A DNA stretch of 64,000 bases from Paenibacillus spongiae (GTDB taxonomy: Bacteria; Bacillota; Bacilli; Paenibacillales; Paenibacillaceae): positions 354,501 to 418,500 of the forward strand of contig NZ_CP091430.1 in the NCBI RefSeq assembly GCF_024734895.1. The letters run 5' to 3'. This document shows, one piece after another, positions 9,040 through 17,812 of this stretch (positions are counted from its first letter, which is position 1; the number at the start of each line of letters is the position of its first letter). The position numbers and the translations under genes were made by a program. The notes under the pieces were generated by a model. It was not told the origin of the DNA. It worked only from the letters and a program-made list of their open reading frames with translations, and did not search any database.

Positions 9040-9996
9040 TCAGGTGTCGGATTTGCCCTGAACCAGCTTCCAGTTCACGATCGAGAACAAGGCGATCAGC
9101 ACGAACATGCCCCAGCCGACGGCCGCCCCGTATCCGAAGTAGTTGTTGACGAACGCTTCCCGGTACAAATAAAGAACGATGGTAAGCCCGCCGCCGCTGA
9201 CGCCGCCGTCGTTGCCGACGAGCACCTGCGGTTCGGTGAAGATCTGCATGCCGCCGATCGTGGACGTAATGACGGTAAACAGGATGATCGGCCTCAGGAT
9301 CGGCACCGTAATCCGAAAGAAAGACTGGATGCCGGAAGCCCCGTCGATTTTGGCCGCTTCGTACAATACGGTCGGAATGCTCTGCAGTCCGGCCAAATAG
9401 ATCACCGCATTATAACCGACCCAGCGCCAGACGACCATCAGGGATACGGCGAGCTGGATGCCCCAGGTCTTGTTCAGCCACTCGACCGCATTCAGCCCCG
9501 ATTGGGTGAGGATGTAATTCAGCAGGCCGTAGTTGTTGGAGAACAGTGTGCTGAAGATAATCGCCACCGCGACAAGCGACGTCACGTTCGGCAGAAAGTA
9601 GCCGATCCGGAAGAACGTGCGGAACTTCACGAACGACGCGTTGAGCAGGAAAGCGACGACGAGCGCCGAGAACAGCATCGGCACGGTCGAATAAACCCAG
9701 ATGAGCAGCGTATTGCCGACGGCTTTCCAGAATTCGACGTCGGTCAGCATGAACCGGTAATTGTTTACGCCGTTAAACGTCATCTCGCCGATGCCGTCCC
9801 ACCGCTGGAACGACAGATACATCGAGAAGGCGATCGGGAATAATCCGAAGACGGCAAACAACAGGTAGAAAGGGGAGATGGCCAAATATTCGTAACGGTG
9901 CTTCCAAATTTCCGAGCCGAGCCCGCGCCTGCGTTCCGGCTGCCGGGTACGAAGATCGGGTTCGAGCCTAGTACGGGTCTGTAGGGGTTCAGCCAC
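9040..9996 (-). CDS. Carbohydrate ABC transporter permease, MalF type (CUT1)
   Basis: A 318-residue membrane permease. A charged cytoplasmic N-terminus of about 35 residues precedes the first helix (YLAISPFYLLFAVFGLFPI). The EAA loop is YEAAKIDGASGIQSFFRI (about residues 217-234). It starts at GTG (complement of 9994-9996), preceded by GAGGAGGCTGAAGCA. It pairs with the downstream MalG-type permease, 48 bases away, to form the membrane channel. Such heterodimers import di- or oligosaccharides delivered by the lipoprotein encoded upstream. Confidence 0.93.
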   Translation of the reverse strand: MAEPLQTRTRLEPDLRTRQPERRRGLGSEIWKHRYEYLAISPFYLLFAVFGLFPIAFSMYLSFQRWDGIGEMTFNGVNNYRFMLTDVEFWKAVGNTLLIWVYSTVPMLFSALVVAFLLNASFVKFRTFFRIGYFLPNVTSLVAVAIIFSTLFSNNYGLLNYILTQSGLNAVEWLNKTWGIQLAVSLMVVWRWVGYNAVIYLAGLQSIPTVLYEAAKIDGASGIQSFFRITVPILRPIILFTVITSTIGGMQIFTEPQVLVGNDGGVSGGGLTIVLYLYREAFVNNYFGYGAAVGWGMFVLIALFSIVNWKLVQGKSDT

Positions 9997-10159
9997 TGCT
10001 TCAGCCTCCTCGTTTCGGATGGCGTTCCTGCCATTCGTCCGAATAATGAATGATAAAGGTTAGAGCCGTTCTTCAGTGCAACCGGTTTCATGATGATTAA
10101 ATGATATCCGTCCTACGATGCATACGTCTCACGAACGTATATGCTAGCTGTGCGCCTTG

Positions 10160-11413
10160 TCATCTTAGCAGCTCTTTCTTGATGCGGGCGAGCGCGTCTT
10201 CCCATGCTTGATCGGGATTTTTCCCTTGAAGCGCCACGGATTGAAGCTGCCGGTTCACGATGCCGTTGAGATTGGCGTACTTCGGTCCGAAGTAAGCGGG
10301 CTTGACGTTTCGCGCCGATTCGGTGAACACTTCGCCGGTCGCTTGGCCGCCGAAGAATTCCTCTTCCTTGAGCAGCTCCGGCGCTTCCAGCGCTTTCGCG
10401 GCGGAAGGGAACAGGTTGACATTAACGAACGTGTCGACTTGATTGTCGGGATTTTGAATCCATTTGATTACCTCGAACGCTTCCTTCGGATGCTCGCTCG
10501 TCTTCAGAATGGCCAGGAAGGAACCTCCGTTGTTGCCGTCTCCGCCCGGTGCGCGCGCCACGCGCCACTTGCCGGCAGTCTCTGGGGCGGCTTGCTGAAG
10601 CACCTCTTTGTTCCAGACCGCGCCGACGAATGAGGCGATCTTGCTGTTGTTCAAGGCGGCGTTCCATTCGGATGAGTTGCCGTTGGCATTTGCGAGCAGT
10701 CCTTTCTCTGATGCCTCGACCGCGAGGTCCCATGCTTTCTTCATGGAAGAAGAGGGATCTTCGCCGATAAAGGCATCATCCTCGGAGAAGTAGATTTTGT
10801 CGCTCTGGGCGTTCACCTGCGTATAGATGCTGCCGATGTTGTCCGTCAGCTTGACATCCTTGCCGAGCGCGGCTTGCAGCTTTTCTCCGGCCGCAAAATA
10901 ATCCTCCCACGTCTTTATCGCTTGGCTGACATCGCCGGGATCGCTTGGAAGGCCGGCTTTCTTGAACAAGTCCGCCCGATAGAACAACCCTGTCGGCCCC
11001 GTATCGATCGGGAGCGCGATCATTTTGTCGTCCGGCGTCACGCCGAGCTGCCATTTCCAATCCAAATAGTCCTTCTCGATTTCCTTAGCGCCCAGCTCAT
11101 AGAGGTCGTAGAACCGGTCGGCGTTCGGAAACATCTCGGTTACCCAATCGTTGAAGGCAACGATATCGGGCCCGCCGGAACCGGCAGCCAGCGTCGTCTT
11201 CAGCTTGGACTTGAAATCGCCGCCGATCTTCTGAGCGTTGATTCGGAAGTCCGGAAACTGCTTTTCGACGGAGGCGATCAGCTTGTCATCCAAGCCGCGG
11301 TTCCAGTACCACAGTGTAAGCGTTGTCTTTTTGTCGGCGGATGTTTCGGTCGAACAGCCGCTGGCCGTTAGGATAACGACCAATGCCAATAAAACGAAAC
11401 GTATTTTGGTCAC
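10160..11413 (-). CDS. Extracellular sugar-binding lipoprotein of the CUT1 importer
   Basis: A 417-residue solute-binding protein. A lipoprotein signal peptide ends in the lipobox LTASGC, with Cys at residue 20, so the protein is tethered to the outer face of the membrane. The mature part is a family-1 sugar-binding protein (TLTLWYWNRG, AAGSGGPDIVAFNDW, IALPIDTGPTGLFYRADLFKKAGLP). It starts at GTG after TAGGAGGCAGCGCAT. It is the first gene of the minus-strand operon and captures the sugar for the two permeases. No hydrolase or regulator lies in the operon, so the substrate stays open. Confidence 0.93.
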   Translation of the reverse strand: MTKIRFVLLALVVILTASGCSTETSADKKTTLTLWYWNRGLDDKLIASVEKQFPDFRINAQKIGGDFKSKLKTTLAAGSGGPDIVAFNDWVTEMFPNADRFYDLYELGAKEIEKDYLDWKWQLGVTPDDKMIALPIDTGPTGLFYRADLFKKAGLPSDPGDVSQAIKTWEDYFAAGEKLQAALGKDVKLTDNIGSIYTQVNAQSDKIYFSEDDAFIGEDPSSSMKKAWDLAVEASEKGLLANANGNSSEWNAALNNSKIASFVGAVWNKEVLQQAAPETAGKWRVARAPGGDGNNGGSFLAILKTSEHPKEAFEVIKWIQNPDNQVDTFVNVNLFPSAAKALEAPELLKEEEFFGGQATGEVFTESARNVKPAYFGPKYANLNGIVNRQLQSVALQGKNPDQAWEDALARIKKELLR

Positions 11414-11577
11414 ATGCGCTGCCTCCTATTCTGTATAGGTCCAAACAGGTACACGAGATGCTATTAAACCGAGTGATAACGAGTTGAACCAGGAAAATAC
11501 TGGGTGGGTTTAAGTAGGTCCAGGGCGGTGCAAACATTTCTTGACAATTCCAAGAAAGCGAAGGAATGGCTGCGTGG

Positions 11578-11778
11578 ATGGTTATCGAGCAAACGGTGAA
11601 GGGTAAAGTGGCGATCGTGACGGGAGGCGGGTCCGGCATCGGACAAGTGGCTACGCTGCGTCTGGCTCAATACGGAGCGACGGTCGTGCTGCTGGACCGG
11701 ACGCCGGAACGTAAAAGCGAGTCGACCAGACTAATTTTCAATAGATTTATGAAACTTTCTAACTATTTTTCAATATGA
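11578..11778 (+). pseudogene. Truncated short-chain dehydrogenase (5' fragment)
   Basis: Translation from ATG 11578 gives about 48 residues of a typical SDR N-terminus. These include KGKVAIVTGGGSGIG (the NAD(P)-binding glycine motif) and ATVVLLDRTPER, the end of the second Rossmann strand. After about 11720 the frame runs into unrelated AT-rich sequence and stops. Full SDR enzymes have about 250 residues with an YxxxK catalytic motif, and none of that remains nearby. The break marks the left edge of the AT-rich block carrying the next two genes. Confidence 0.85.
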
Positions 11779-11853
11779 TCAAACCGTTTACAGCCTCCCT
11801 TCGTTTCCTTAAATAGTACCGGTAAAAATCATCTATGAAATGGAGGAAAAATC

Positions 11854-12657
11854 ATGAAGAAGACCATGTTCCTATCAGCTCTACTGCTCTTTATCATAAC
11901 GGCTGCCGGATTGACAGCCTATGCAAAAATGGAAAGTAAGCCAGCGTCCCAGGCGACACCAAATTCCAGCCAAGGTGATCATGTCATCCGGGTGTACGGA
12001 CCGGGTGGACCACTTGGACCGATCAAGGAAGCTGCTGAACATTTTTCATCTGAAACGGGAATCAAGGTGGAAGTAACAGCCGGACCAGAGGGCAATTGGA
12101 TCGGCCAGGCAAAGCAAGATGCAGATATTATTTTCGGTGGCTCCGAGTATATGCTGCAGGACTTCATCTTAAATCACCCCGAAATAATCGACACTAAATC
12201 ACGAACGGAACTTTATCCTCGTGCTGCAGGAATATTGGTGAGGAAAGGAAACCCTAAGAAGATTGCAAGCCTGGAGGATTTAACGAAAGAGGGAGTTAAA
12301 ATAATCGATGTGAATGGGGCTGGCCAGCTTGGCCTGTGGGAAGACCTGGCAGGCAGAAAAGGGCTGATCGCAGGCATTTCCCAAAATATTAACCTTTCTG
12401 TAAAGTCGAGTGCCGAAGCTATTGAATTATGGAAATCAAATTCCAGCCTGGACGCCTGGATTACCTATGAATCGTGGCATTACCGGCTCCAGGATGTGAC
12501 GGACTTGGTCGAGCTGCCCGAAGAAGAAAAGCTCTATCGTGGAACGCCGATCGCCTTGACGAAAATCACCGATCAGAAAAAAGAGGCACAGCAATTTATT
12601 GATTATTTAAGAACGGAAGAATCTCACCAAATCTTTCAAAAATGGGGCTGGAAGTAA
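11854..12657 (+). CDS. ModA-like extracellular solute-binding protein
   Basis: A 267-residue exported protein with an N-terminal signal segment (MFLSALLLFIITAAGLTAYA, no lipobox cysteine). The mature part is a type-2 periplasmic-binding fold: VIRVYGPGGPLGPIKEAAEHF, VTAGPEGNWIGQAKQDADIIFGG, YPRAAGILVRKGNPKKI, and FIDYLRTEESHQIFQKWGW at the end. This layout is that of ModA/accessory colonisation-type binding proteins for oxyanions or small acids. No permease or ATPase gene is next to it, so a transport role is unproven. ATGGAGGAAAAATC precedes the ATG. The gene is visibly AT-richer than its neighbours on either side. Confidence 0.8.
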   Translation: MKKTMFLSALLLFIITAAGLTAYAKMESKPASQATPNSSQGDHVIRVYGPGGPLGPIKEAAEHFSSETGIKVEVTAGPEGNWIGQAKQDADIIFGGSEYMLQDFILNHPEIIDTKSRTELYPRAAGILVRKGNPKKIASLEDLTKEGVKIIDVNGAGQLGLWEDLAGRKGLIAGISQNINLSVKSSAEAIELWKSNSSLDAWITYESWHYRLQDVTDLVELPEEEKLYRGTPIALTKITDQKKEAQQFIDYLRTEESHQIFQKWGWK

Positions 12658-12696
12658 GGACGAGCCTTAAATCAAAAAAAACGGGGAGAAACATAC

Positions 12697-13185
12697 ATGA
12701 AAAAAGCAATCTTTACCCTCGCGATACTTTCGATTATTTTTGTTTTGGCTGCGTGCGGAAAAAGCACTGAGGAAAAAACAGATACGGATCAACCCGATCA
12801 AGCCCAAACGGAACAATCTAAATCGGAACAACCTCCGGCTGATAGCTTACAGCTTCTGGAGAATGAGACGGCTGGAGAGTACCTGGCGGATCCACAGGGA
12901 AGGGCCCTGTATTACTTTAAAAAGGACGAAGCAGGAAAAAGCAATTGCAGCGGAGACTGCTTGGCAAACTGGCCGTCATTTACCTCGGAGGATTTCTCCG
13001 TCCCGGAAGGTTTTGACAAAAAGGATTTCGATACGATCACAAGAGAAGACAATGGGGAGAAGCAGGTCACGTACAAAGGCTTTCCTCTCTATTATTTTGC
13101 AAAAGATCAGCAAGAAGGGGATGTAAACGGACAAGGAGTAAAAGATGTATGGTTTGTCGTAAATAGCGAAACTAAATTTGAATAA
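12697..13185 (+). CDS. Lipoprotein with PF03640 (COG4315) repeats
   Basis: A 162-residue lipoprotein. The lipobox is LAAC, with Cys near residue 20, followed by a Gln/Glu/Asp-rich linker (about 21-52). Two copies of the secreted repeat of unknown function follow: LADPQGRALYYFKKDEAGKS with CSGDCLANWPSF, and VTYKGFPLYYFAKDQQEGDV with VKDVWFVV. The C-x3-C pair and the WP motif are typical. The biochemical role of this family is not established; homologs are cell-surface proteins. It lies 39 bases after the ModA-like gene and is probably co-transcribed with it, ending at a strong terminator. Confidence 0.88.
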   Translation: MKKAIFTLAILSIIFVLAACGKSTEEKTDTDQPDQAQTEQSKSEQPPADSLQLLENETAGEYLADPQGRALYYFKKDEAGKSNCSGDCLANWPSFTSEDFSVPEGFDKKDFDTITREDNGEKQVTYKGFPLYYFAKDQQEGDVNGQGVKDVWFVVNSETKFE

Positions 13186-13231
13186 GCCTGCCCTGGGAAC
13201 GATCAGTCGCGGTCGTTCCCATCCTTAACAG

Positions 13232-13259
13232 CCCTCCAATATGAAATTGGAGGGTTTTT
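13232..13259 (+). terminator. Intrinsic terminator after the PF03640 lipoprotein
   Basis: CCCTCCAAT pairs with ATTGGAGGG, followed by TTTTTC. A weaker GGGAACGA/TCGTTCCC hairpin precedes it at 13197-13220. Confidence 0.85.
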
Positions 13260-13274
13260 CATGTATACAGCCCT

Positions 13275-13370
13275 TTAGGCCGAATCGGGGAAAGTCTCTT
13301 TGCGTTTAAGCAGGGCAAAGATCCAATGAAGCATCTTGTTTACGAAGGCAATCATTACAACTTTGGGAAT
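13275..13370 (-). pseudogene. C-terminal remnant of an IS110-family transposase
   Basis: The minus strand encodes 31 residues in frame to a TAA stop: PKVVMIAFVNKMLHWIFALL then KRKETF near the end. This matches the conserved C-terminal tail of IS110/IS902-type transposases (KVxxxxxxKLLHWIYALLKRKExF). Nothing upstream on the minus strand continues the transposase, so this is a scar and not an active element. It lies at the right edge of the AT-rich block 11.72-13.26 kb. Confidence 0.68.
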
Positions 13371-13373
13371 CCG

Positions 13374-13405
13374 GAAGGTCCTCGGCGACAGAGGGCCTTC
13401 TTTTT
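13374..13405 (+). terminator. Orphan intrinsic terminator hairpin
   Basis: GAAGGTCCTC (13374-13383) pairs with GAGGGCCTTC (13391-13400), then TTTTT. It directly abuts the transposase remnant; which transcript it ended is unclear. Confidence 0.7.
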
Positions 13406-13721
13406 GCGTGCGGATCGGCGAACGCCGGCGGCGGGTTCCCCGGCTTTCGCCCGCCGCGCGGACGATTCGTTACACCGGGGAACGCCCGAGCGGAAAAAAG
13501 ATAACTAGGCGAAAAAAAGCAGTTGAGCGCTTACGCCGTAGCGTTTAACTTTAAATGAGTGTTCAAAAAACAGGTGTTCAAGATTCAATGCGGAAATCCG
13601 CTTCCCGTTGCACTTCGTGATCAAAAGACGGCTTTTTGAATAACCTCTTTAAAACATTCCAGGAATAGGGAGACGACGCGTAAAAGCGCATGATCGAGTC
13701 GTCATGGAAGGAGACTGAACA
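13406..13721. other. Upstream region of the glycan-use locus
   Basis: No gene was seen. The first part is very GC-rich, with short ORFs lacking ribosome sites. The second part (13520-13720) is AT-richer and presumably holds the fucosidase promoter. The ribosome site GGAAGGAGACTGAACA precedes ATG 13722. A TGAGCGCTTACG stretch near 13525 resembles part of a catabolite-response element but misses conserved positions. Confidence 0.4.
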
Positions 13722-15128
13722 ATGAGCGAACAAACGGCGGCAACGCTAGGCGAGCAGGAAGAAACGCAGGTCGTGGAGCATGGCGTCCACAATTTCAGCA
13801 GCGAGGATGAATGGGTGGAGCCCGAGAACCCGCTTATCCGGGAGCGTCTGGAATGGTTCAAAGACCAGAAGCTGGGCATCATGATGCATTGGGGACCGTA
13901 CTCCCAGCTTGGCGTAGTGGAATCGTGGGCGTTAAGCGACGAGGACGGCGATTGGTCGCGCGACGGCATCGACTGGCAGGCGGACAGCGAAGAATTGAAG
14001 CGAGAATATTTCGGCCTGGGACGAACGTTCAACCCGATCCGGTTCCAGCCGGACGTGTGGGCGGACCTGGCCGCGGAGGGCGGCTTCAAATATTTGATCT
14101 TCACGACCAAGCACCATGACGGGTTCTGCATGTGGAACACCCACACGACCGACTATCGGATTACCGGTCCGCAGACGCCGTTCCATACCCATAAATACGC
14201 GGACATCTGCCGGCATCTGTTCGACGCTTTCCGGGCGAAGGGACTGGCCATCGCCGCGTACTTCTCCAAGGCGGACTGGCATACTCCGTACTACTGGGCG
14301 TCCGGGATGGAGCGGGGGCGCAACATGTGGCGCGGACCGTCCTACGACCCGGAGAAATATCCGTGGCTGTGGAACAACTTCATTCAGTTCACGCATAACC
14401 AAATCATGGAGCTGTTAACGGAGTACGGACGGATCGACGCGCTGTGGCTGGATGCCGGATGGGTCCGGGCCGGCGGCCGCGTCGGACAAGACATCCGGCT
14501 TGGCGAGGTGGTCGAGAAGGCGCGCGAGAAGCAGCCGTGGCTCCTCTCCGTCGACCGTACCGTAGGCGGTCCGTACGAGAATGTCGTCACGCCCGAGCAG
14601 ACGATTCCGGACCGCCCGATGAACGTGCCGTGGGAGAGCTGCATTACGATGGGGACGTCGTTCTCCTTCCGATACGAGGACAAGTACAAGTCGGTTCGCC
14701 AGATCGTCCACCTTCTGCTCGAAGTGGTGGCAAAAGGCGGCAACCTGGCTTTGAACGTCGGCCCGCAGCCTGACGGCAGGCTTCCGGAAGGAGCGATCCG
14801 GCGGATCAAGGAACTGGGCGTCTGGATGAACGAGTATGGCGAGGGCGTCTACGGCACCCGCATCTGCGAGCCTTATTATACGGGGCAATGCGCGTTTACG
14901 CGAAAAGGCGATACGGTATACGGGTTTTACTTGTACCCCGGCGCGGACGCTCCCGTCACGGAAGAGATCAAGCTGCCTTACAAGGGCGAGGCGACCGCCG
15001 TTGAGCTGGTCGGCCGCGAAGGGCGGCTTGAATTCAGCCGCACTGACGAAGGACTTGTCATCCGTCTTCCGCTGGCCGCCCTGTCCGAGGAAGCGCCGAT
15101 CGCGCACGTCTTCCGGATCTGGGGGTAG
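13722..15128 (+). CDS. Alpha-L-fucosidase, GH29
   Basis: A 468-residue cytoplasmic enzyme (no signal peptide). GH29 motifs in order: WFKDQKLGIMMHWGPYS (about residues 44-60), LIFTTKHHDGFCMWNT (about 127-142) with the paired active-site histidines, and RIDALWLDAGW with the predicted nucleophile Asp244. Late blocks are LLLEVVAKGGNLALNVGPQP and LGVWMNEYGEGVYGT. The C-terminal beta domain starts near 400. It hydrolyses terminal alpha-L-fucose from glycans. It is the first enzyme of a locus with an AraC regulator, an importer, GH3 and GH38, which suggests that imported fucosylated oligosaccharides are trimmed inside the cell. Confidence 0.95.
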   Translation: MSEQTAATLGEQEETQVVEHGVHNFSSEDEWVEPENPLIRERLEWFKDQKLGIMMHWGPYSQLGVVESWALSDEDGDWSRDGIDWQADSEELKREYFGLGRTFNPIRFQPDVWADLAAEGGFKYLIFTTKHHDGFCMWNTHTTDYRITGPQTPFHTHKYADICRHLFDAFRAKGLAIAAYFSKADWHTPYYWASGMERGRNMWRGPSYDPEKYPWLWNNFIQFTHNQIMELLTEYGRIDALWLDAGWVRAGGRVGQDIRLGEVVEKAREKQPWLLSVDRTVGGPYENVVTPEQTIPDRPMNVPWESCITMGTSFSFRYEDKYKSVRQIVHLLLEVVAKGGNLALNVGPQPDGRLPEGAIRRIKELGVWMNEYGEGVYGTRICEPYYTGQCAFTRKGDTVYGFYLYPGADAPVTEEIKLPYKGEATAVELVGREGRLEFSRTDEGLVIRLPLAALSEEAPIAHVFRIWG

Positions 15129-15187
15129 AGGGGACGGCAGCACCTGTCCATCGCCGGTTCCCATCCTAATCGAATACTACCGACGAG

Positions 15188-15222
15188 AAGCTGGCGACGC
15201 AATAAACGGTCGCCAGCTTTTC
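15188..15222 (+). terminator. Intrinsic terminator after the GH29 gene
   Basis: AAGCTGGCGAC pairs with GTCGCCAGCTT, followed by TTC. The T tract is short. It separates the fucosidase from the regulator gene. Confidence 0.65.
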
Positions 15223-15319
15223 GCATAGATGGTTAAAGAGAACCTTGTCCGTCTTGTTGAAATCAAGTAAACTTGCAAGATCGGACGCTTCAGACAGGTG
15301 GGGGAAGGGGTTTTTTCAA

Positions 15320-17542
15320 ATGAAAAAAAGTTGGTTCCGCAGGTTGTTGTTTTCCTACCTTCCTGCTTTTTTCGGCGTTATCATGATTTTGTTCGTCGTG
15401 TTCTTCCAATATTTGAATGAGCAGAACCACAAGGAAGCGATCAAAGCGAACGAATTCATGGTGCAGCAGGTCATCCGTTATACGGACAGCACCTTGAAGG
15501 CGATCGATTATAAAGTGGCCAGACTGGTCATGACCGATCCGACCGTGACGCGATTTTTCAATCTCGACTATAACGATGTATTCGCTAACATACAAGCCGT
15601 CAAAGTGATGGACGATTTGAAGGTCAATTTCCCGCTGATCGATTCCGTTTATTTCGTGCGGTTGAAGGACGGCGGCATGCTGGGCGACGCTCCGAGCAAG
15701 CTGGCCGATTTCCCCGATGCCGATTTCATCGCGCAATCCAATAAACGCCAGGTTCAAGTGAAATGGACGGGAGAGCGGAAATTCACCCCTTACGCGGATT
15801 CGCCTTCGAAGAATGTCATCACGCTCGTTCGCGACGTGCCGTATTTCTCCAGCCAGAAGAAGGGCTACTTCGTCGTAAATGTAAGCGTATCCGCGCTGCG
15901 GGACTCCATCGCCCAAATGTACAACGGCGACATCACCTTCGTCCGCATGACGGATGGTCAAGGCCACGATTTGCTCGCCAAGGCTGCCGGCGAAGGGGAG
16001 GCGGGGCGCCAGTTCTCGTCCTTCACGTCGCCCTATACGGGCTGGCTCGTGGAGAGCGGTCTCATCGACACAGGAATGATCGGCTTCGCGCTGAACCTGT
16101 ATAACGTCTGGATGATCATGGCGCTCGTGTCCGTCGTGCTCGGCGTCGTATGGGTCATTCTCGTGACCCGCAAGAACTACCGGCCGATCCAGCAGATCGT
16201 CTCCCTCCTGAGAACGAACGCGCTTCAGAATCAAGGCTCCGACGGCGGGCCGAGCGAGAGCGAGATGGGGTTCATCCAAGCATCGCTCGAGCAGATGATC
16301 GAAGAGACGGAGCAGTTCCGGCAGCAGCACCGCCAAAGCTTGATTCTGCAGAAGAAATACCGCTTCCAGGAAGTAATGGAGGGCCTCGCCCCGATCAAGG
16401 AGGCCGAATGGATCTCCGAGCTGAAGAAATACGACCTCGACGTCGCGGGAAGAACGGCGCTCGTCCAGATGTTCGAGATCGACGGGTACCACCAGTTCTC
16501 GGCCGCGTACAACCAGCGCGATCAATCGCTGCTGAGGTTCACGCTCTTCGTCGTCGTGCTTGAGGTCGTCCAGAACCACAGCGCCAGCGTCTGGTCGGAA
16601 TGGACGACGGACCGCCGGCTCACGTCCATCATCTGGGCGCCGGAGGGCGCGGACCCGGGCGAAATACAAGACGCCATCTCGCAGGCGGTGCTGCAGTGGG
16701 TCGAGCAGAATCTCAGCTTCACGGTCACGATCGGACAGGGCGGACAGGCGCTCACGTTAGAGGAAATCCGCCAGTCGTACGAGAAAGCGGGCAACCTGCT
16801 GCAATATAAGGCGGTTCTCGGCGCGAACCGGATCATTCATCCGGAGCAAATCGCGAAGCCACAGACCGAAATTCACGAATATTTCAAGACGATTAACCAG
16901 CTGTCGCAGTCCGTGCGCTTGTCGGGCCCGGAATGGAGAGGGCATCTTGCCTTTTTGTTCGGGCAAATCCGCGACTCGCTGTCCTCACGCAAGGAAATCG
17001 ATAGCCTGATGCTGTTTCTTCAGCAGCATCTGGACCGCGAGTTTCTCGATTTGTCCAAGGAATATCGGCAAATGTGGAAGGCGACGCAAGTGGAGCTCCT
17101 GGAGCTTGCGAAGCAATGGGAGACGCTGGAGGAGCTGGAGGACGGCTGCGCCCGGATCTTCGAGACCGCGGTGGAGCGGATGCAGGCTTTGCGCGAATCG
17201 CACGGCAGCCGGGCCGTCATCGCGGAAATCCGCTGCTATATCGAGGAGCATTACGGCAACCCGGACCTGTCGCTCGACTATCTGAGCGAGAAATTCCAGC
17301 TGAATGCGAAAAACGTGAGCAAGCTGTTCAAGGACGAATTCGGCGAGAACTTCGTCGATTTTCTGATCGGCCTCCGGATGAAACGGGCGCAGGACCTGCT
17401 GGCGCAGACGCAGAAATCGATGCAGGAGATCAGTCTCGAGGTGGGTTATTACAATTACAATTCCTTCAACCGCGCCTTCAAGAACGTCTCGGGACTGTCG
17501 CCTAGAGACTACCGCAAGCAAGCAACGAACGATGCCGGTTAA
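15320..17542 (+). CDS. Membrane-bound AraC-family regulator (Paenibacillus sugar-locus type)
   Basis: The chosen ATG 15320 follows GGGGGAAGGGG; the frame is open 25 codons further up, but without a ribosome site. The 740-residue product has a first membrane helix at about 10-32 (FSYLPAFFGVIMILFVVFFQ). An extracellular dCache-like sensor of about 240 residues follows, then a second helix near 280-302 (VWMIMALVSVVLGVVWVILV). A long cytoplasmic linker leads to a C-terminal AraC DNA-binding domain of about 100 residues with LSLDYLSEKFQLNAKNVSKL and ISLEVGYYNYNSFNRAFKN. Proteins of this build sense a sugar outside the cell and activate the adjacent importer directly, without a kinase. It lies just upstream of the LplB/C/A-like genes, which it probably controls. 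Confidence 0.9.
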   Translation: MKKSWFRRLLFSYLPAFFGVIMILFVVFFQYLNEQNHKEAIKANEFMVQQVIRYTDSTLKAIDYKVARLVMTDPTVTRFFNLDYNDVFANIQAVKVMDDLKVNFPLIDSVYFVRLKDGGMLGDAPSKLADFPDADFIAQSNKRQVQVKWTGERKFTPYADSPSKNVITLVRDVPYFSSQKKGYFVVNVSVSALRDSIAQMYNGDITFVRMTDGQGHDLLAKAAGEGEAGRQFSSFTSPYTGWLVESGLIDTGMIGFALNLYNVWMIMALVSVVLGVVWVILVTRKNYRPIQQIVSLLRTNALQNQGSDGGPSESEMGFIQASLEQMIEETEQFRQQHRQSLILQKKYRFQEVMEGLAPIKEAEWISELKKYDLDVAGRTALVQMFEIDGYHQFSAAYNQRDQSLLRFTLFVVVLEVVQNHSASVWSEWTTDRRLTSIIWAPEGADPGEIQDAISQAVLQWVEQNLSFTVTIGQGGQALTLEEIRQSYEKAGNLLQYKAVLGANRIIHPEQIAKPQTEIHEYFKTINQLSQSVRLSGPEWRGHLAFLFGQIRDSLSSRKEIDSLMLFLQQHLDREFLDLSKEYRQMWKATQVELLELAKQWETLEELEDGCARIFETAVERMQALRESHGSRAVIAEIRCYIEEHYGNPDLSLDYLSEKFQLNAKNVSKLFKDEFGENFVDFLIGLRMKRAQDLLAQTQKSMQEISLEVGYYNYNSFNRAFKNVSGLSPRDYRKQATNDAG

Positions 17543-17565
17543 TCCTGCCGGATACCGAAAGAACC

Positions 17566-17611
17566 GCCCTGCCATCGGCGCACGAACGTGCCCCGCGGCA
17601 GGGCTTTTTTT
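17566..17611 (+). terminator. Intrinsic terminator after the AraC regulator
   Basis: GCCCTGCC (17566-17573) pairs with GGCAGGGC (17597-17604), followed by seven T. Confidence 0.8.
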
Positions 17612-17717
17612 GGGCGGCGAAAAAGGTGAAGAACGGCGGGAATAATGCGAAAAACCCGCGTATTCGCTGCATTTGGCGCCCCTGAGGGAAAATCGTGAAA
17701 TGCACGATTCTTACAAA

Positions 17718-17747
17718 TTGCCGCCGGGTGCGGGAGAGCGGTAGAAT
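17718..17747 (+). promoter_or_regulatory. Predicted sigma-A promoter of the importer operon
   Basis: TTGCCG (17718-17723), an 18-base spacer and TAGAAT (17742-17747), located between the regulator's terminator and the first permease start at 17813. Confidence 0.5.
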
Positions 17748-17812
17748 CGCTTTACGACCAGGGCGGCATCGAATGGCCCCGGACAAATTCAACTTCACAA
17801 GGAGAGATGCGG

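Noticed and set aside
13520-13540. TGAGCGCTTACG near the fucosidase promoter as a cre site
   Set aside because: The 5' half lacks the required TGWAA pattern and the match is limited to the central positions.
15290-16669. A 459-codon minus-strand frame within the AraC regulator gene
   Set aside because: His/Arg/Asp-rich shadow sequence without start signals; the plus frame has clear membrane helices and an AraC domain.
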